Below are positions 10,405 to 13,178 of a DNA stretch of 13,178 nucleotides, in pieces (the stretch's first letter is position 1; every line of letters starts with the position of its first letter). A program made the position numbers and the translations under genes. Source of the DNA: a bacterium (GTDB lineage Bacteria; Verrucomicrobiota; Verrucomicrobiia; Limisphaerales; J093); assembly GCA_021784265.1 (NCBI GenBank), contig JAJXTA010000021.1:1-13178 (forward strand), read 5' to 3'. The notes below the pieces were generated by a model. The model saw nothing but the letters and a program-made list of their open reading frames with translations, was not told where the DNA came from and ran no database searches.

Positions 10405-13178
10405 TTAGCTGCAACCGAGGCTCTCGCCGCAGTTGAGGCACTTGTAGCACGCGCCGTTGCGGACGGTGATGTGGCCGCAATTGGGGCAGGTGGGGGCGTC
10501 CGGCTGGAGGTGAGCCAAGGAATCGTTGAGGCTCTTGATCTCGCGCGGGCCGTGGCCGTTGCCGTTGGCGCGGGTGGGGGCGGTGGCGGCTTGAACGACC
10601 ACGGTGGTCTCATCCTCGTCCAGAGGCAGGTCTGGCACCGGGCGGTTAATCCGCTTGCGCACCTCCTCCTGGAGGCCCGGCAGCGGCAGGTCCGGCTGGC
10701 CCGCGTTAGGCGAGTGGGCCTCGCGATAGCCAGGGATGAAGCGGCAGGCCATCCACCGGAAGATGTAGTCGGTGATCGAGGAGGCGTTGCGCACATCCGG
10801 ATCCTTGGTGAACCCGGAGGGCTCGAAGCGCTGGTGGGAGAACTTCTTGACCAGGTCCTCGAGGGGGACGCCGTATTGGAGGGCCATGCTGGTGAGGGTG
10901 GCGATGCTGTCCATGAGGCCGCCGATGGTCGAACCTTCCTTGGCCATGGTGATGAACACCTCGCCCGGGCGGTGGTCGTCGAACAGCCCGACATTCAGGT
11001 AGCCTTCGTGGCCAGCGATGTTGAACTTATGGTTGAGGGCCATGCGGGTCTCGGGCAGGCGCCGGCGCAGGGGCTTGCCCACCTGGGCTTGCAGGGTCGC
11101 CACCTCGGTCTCGAGCTGCTGGAGGCGCTGCCGCAGGCCCTCGGTTTCCGCCCCGTCGGCCCGGGCGGCGCCGTCGGCGGTCTTTTTGGTGCTCAGGGGC
11201 TGGCTGCGCTTGGAATTGTCGCGGTAAATCGCCACGCATTTGAGCCCCATCTGCCACGCTTGCACGTAGGCATCGCGAATCTCCGCCACCGTGGCCGCCT
11301 CCGGCATGTTCACGGTCTTGGAGATGGCCCCGCTGATGAACGGCTGCGCCGCCGCCATCATCTTGAGGTGGGCGAGGTAATGGATGCTGCGCCGGCCGCG
11401 GAAGGCCTTGAAGGCGCAATCGAAGGTCGGGAGGTGTTCGCGCCGCAAACCGCTGGAGACGGTTTGGCCGCCTTCTTCGACGTCTTCGATGGTGTCGAAC
11501 TTTTCGATGTGGGCGACCACCCGTTGGGTCTGCTCCGGGGTGTAGCCCAGCCGTTGGAGCGCCTCCGGCACGGTGCGGTTTACGATCTTCAGCATCCCGC
11601 CGCCGGCCAGGAGTTTGTACTTGACCAAGGCGATGTCCGGCTCGACGCCGGTGGTGTCGCAGTCCATCAAGAAGGCGATGGTGCCCGTGGGCGCCAAGAC
11701 GGTGACCTGGGCGTTGCGGAAGCCGTACTGCCGGCCCAGGGTGAGCGCCCCGGCCCAACAATGGCGGGCGGCTTCCTTGAGGTAATCGAACTCGCGGCTC
11801 GGTTGGATTTTTTCGACCGCTTGCCGGTGGAGCTCGATCACGTTCAACATGGGTTGGACGTTGTCCTTGGTCACCGGCTTCGCCACCCCCGAGCAGCGGG
11901 CGTCGCGGTAGCCCGGGAACGGCTCGACCGCCCGGGCCAGGGCCGCGGACTCCTCATAGGCGTGGCCGGTCATGATGGCGGTGATGGCGCCGGCCAGGGC
12001 GCGGGCCTCGTCGGAGTCGTACGGCAGCCCGTAGCTCATGATCAGGGAGCCGAGGTTGGCATAGCCCAGGCCCAGGGTGCGGAAGAGGTGGGAATTCTCC
12101 GCGATCTCCTTGGTCGGGTAGCTGGCGTTGTCCACCAGAATCTCCTGGGCCATGATGAACAGGCGCACCGCCGCCTTGAACCGACGCACGTCAAACACCC
12201 CGTCGGCCCCCTTGAACTTCATCAGGTTGAGCGAGGCGAGGTTGCAGGCGGTGTTGTTGAGAAAGACGTATTCGCTGCACGGGTTGGTCGAGTGAATCGG
12301 CTCCGTGCCTTTGCAGGTGTGCCACTTCTGGATGGCGCCGTCGTACTGGAGGCCCGGATCGCCGCACGTCCAGGTTCCCTCGGCGATCTTGTCCAGCAGG
12401 GCGCTGGCATCCTTTTTGGCCAAGGGCTCCCCGGTGGTGACGGCGCGCGTCCACCATTCCTTGCCGGCTAGGGCGGACTCCATGAAGGCGTCGCTGACTC
12501 GGACCGAGAGGTTCTCGTTCTGGTACATGACGCTGCCATAGGCGTCGCCGTTGTACGAGCCGTCGTAGCCCTGCTCAATGAGCGCCCAGGCCTTCTTCTC
12601 CTCTTTTTGTTTCGCGTCGATGAATTCCTCGATGTCCCCGTGCCAGTCCCGGAGGGTGTTCATCTTGGCCGCCCGGCGGGTTTTGCCGCCGCTTTTGACC
12701 ACATTGGCCACCTGGTCATACACCTTCAGGAAGGAGAGGGGCCCGCTGGGGCGACCGCCGCCGCTGAGCTTCTCCTTGCTCGACCGGATCGGGCTCAGGT
12801 CCGAGCCGGTGCCGGAGCCGTATTTGAAGAGCATGGCCTCGCTGTAGGCGAGGTTCATGATGCTCTCCATGTTGTCGTTCACCGACTGGATGAAACAGGC
12901 GCTGCCCTGCGGATACTCGTATTGGGTGGCCGCCCGTTCGGCGGTCTCGCGCCGGCGGTTGTAATACCAATTGCCCCGCGCCGAGGATTTGCCCACCCCG
13001 TACTGGTGATAGAGCCCCACGTTGAACCAGACCGGCGAGTTGAACGCCCCATACTGGTTGAGGCAGAGCCACGTCAACTCATCGTAAAACACCTCGCCCT
13101 CCGCCCGGCTGAGGTAGCCGTCCTTCACCGCCCAATCGGCGATGGTGCGCGTCACGCGTTTGATCAACTGCCGCACTG
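10405..13178 (-). CDS. nrdJ: Adenosylcobalamin-dependent (class II) ribonucleotide reductase, N-terminus cut by window edge
   Basis: A cytoplasmic enzyme that reduces ribonucleotides to deoxyribonucleotides with a B12-generated thiyl radical, independent of oxygen. The 923 or so visible residues (counted from the window edge) begin in the N-terminal domain, and the frame is open to the edge. Key motifs: FNSPVWFNVG (45-54), the first redox cysteine in GSACFIQSV (C94), the radical cysteine and Glu in NPCSE (298-302), the partner cysteine in TACNLASLNL (C311) and the phosphate-binding APTGTI (495-500). The tail is a four-Cys zinc ribbon CPNCG…CYKCLNCG followed by ESLGCS, typical of the large NrdJ form, where tail cysteines re-reduce the active site. 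A Lys/Ala-rich, then Gln/Glu/Leu-rich linker with coiled-coil character (EGLRQRLQQLETEVATLQAQ, 678-697) sits between the barrel and the RRRLPETR domain. No catalytic residue is missing in the visible part. The gene converges on the beta-helix gene across the fold-back repeat. Any cobalamin riboswitch would lie outside the window. Confidence 0.96.
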   Translation of the reverse strand, partial: VRQLIKRVTRTIADWAVKDGYLSRAEGEVFYDELTWLCLNQYGAFNSPVWFNVGLYHQYGVGKSSARGNWYYNRRRETAERAATQYEYPQGSACFIQSVNDNMESIMNLAYSEAMLFKYGSGTGSDLSPIRSSKEKLSGGGRPSGPLSFLKVYDQVANVVKSGGKTRRAAKMNTLRDWHGDIEEFIDAKQKEEKKAWALIEQGYDGSYNGDAYGSVMYQNENLSVRVSDAFMESALAGKEWWTRAVTTGEPLAKKDASALLDKIAEGTWTCGDPGLQYDGAIQKWHTCKGTEPIHSTNPCSEYVFLNNTACNLASLNLMKFKGADGVFDVRRFKAAVRLFIMAQEILVDNASYPTKEIAENSHLFRTLGLGYANLGSLIMSYGLPYDSDEARALAGAITAIMTGHAYEESAALARAVEPFPGYRDARCSGVAKPVTKDNVQPMLNVIELHRQAVEKIQPSREFDYLKEAARHCWAGALTLGRQYGFRNAQVTVLAPTGTIAFLMDCDTTGVEPDIALVKYKLLAGGGMLKIVNRTVPEALQRLGYTPEQTQRVVAHIEKFDTIEDVEEGGQTVSSGLRREHLPTFDCAFKAFRGRRSIHYLAHLKMMAAAQPFISGAISKTVNMPEAATVAEIRDAYVQAWQMGLKCVAIYRDNSKRSQPLSTKKTADGAARADGAETEGLRQRLQQLETEVATLQAQVGKPLRRRLPETRMALNHKFNIAGHEGYLNVGLFDDHRPGEVFITMAKEGSTIGGLMDSIATLTSMALQYGVPLEDLVKKFSHQRFEPSGFTKDPDVRNASSITDYIFRWMACRFIPGYREAHSPNAGQPDLPLPGLQEEVRKRINRPVPDLPLDEDETTVVVQAATAPTRANGNGHGPREIKSLNDSLAHLQPDAPTCPNCGHITVRNGACYKCLNCGESLGCS

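Noticed and set aside
10471..12471. 666-codon plus-strand open frame antisense to nrdJ
   Set aside because: Composition is typical of an antisense shadow (His/Gly/Arg/Val) and the opposite strand encodes an intact ribonucleotide reductase.

Overview
The window is GC-rich, densely coded bacterial DNA. It most resembles a Verrucomicrobiota genome (Limisphaerales/Pedosphaera-like), with Planctomycetota as second choice. Three things point there, and the assignment is inference: a large class II ribonucleotide reductase of the Zn-ribbon type, a fucose-isomerase/class II aldolase/ROK kinase sugar module next to a secreted beta-helix glycosidase, and a decayed fragment of the surface-protein C-terminus (…FINRFVPALGD…, …TDPGS…RFYRVLE) that is common in that phylum. 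No rRNA, tRNA or CRISPR array was recognised.

Layout. 1-1798, minus strand: an orphan ATP-grasp enzyme followed by folP (dihydropteroate synthase; its last residues lie beyond the left edge). 1960-5623, plus strand: an L-fucose isomerase-like protein, a class II (FucA-like) aldolase and a ROK-family sugar kinase. Together these could convert a deoxy-sugar such as L-fucose to the ketose, the ketose-1-phosphate, and then DHAP plus lactaldehyde. The roughly 340 bp between isomerase and aldolase hold a frameshifted fossil of an unrelated secreted-protein gene on the minus strand. 5676-7064, minus strand: a membrane-anchored protein of unknown function and a small heat-shock protein (Hsp20). 7065-7504: a regulatory region between the divergent hsp20 and glutaredoxin-like genes, with a leader hairpin, a candidate promoter with a palindromic spacer, and five copies of a TGCGCCA-type half-site. 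7505-10002, plus strand: a one-cysteine glutaredoxin-like protein and a secreted right-handed beta-helix protein resembling glycoside hydrolase family 141, which includes alpha-L-fucosidases. 10003-10404: a fold-back repeat with 19-bp perfect terminal inverted repeats and a central 22-bp perfect hairpin. 10405-13178, minus strand: the adenosylcobalamin-dependent ribonucleotide reductase NrdJ, whose N-terminus lies beyond the right edge.

How the genes may work together. A secreted beta-helix enzyme could release a deoxy-sugar from polysaccharide, and the isomerase/ROK kinase/aldolase set could degrade it in the cytoplasm. The unusual part is a ROK kinase where the canonical fucose pathway has an FGGY-type kinase. 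The window shows no sugar transporter, lactaldehyde-processing enzyme or dedicated regulator. The other genes (folP, hsp20, nrdJ) are housekeeping or stress genes with no evident link to the sugar module.
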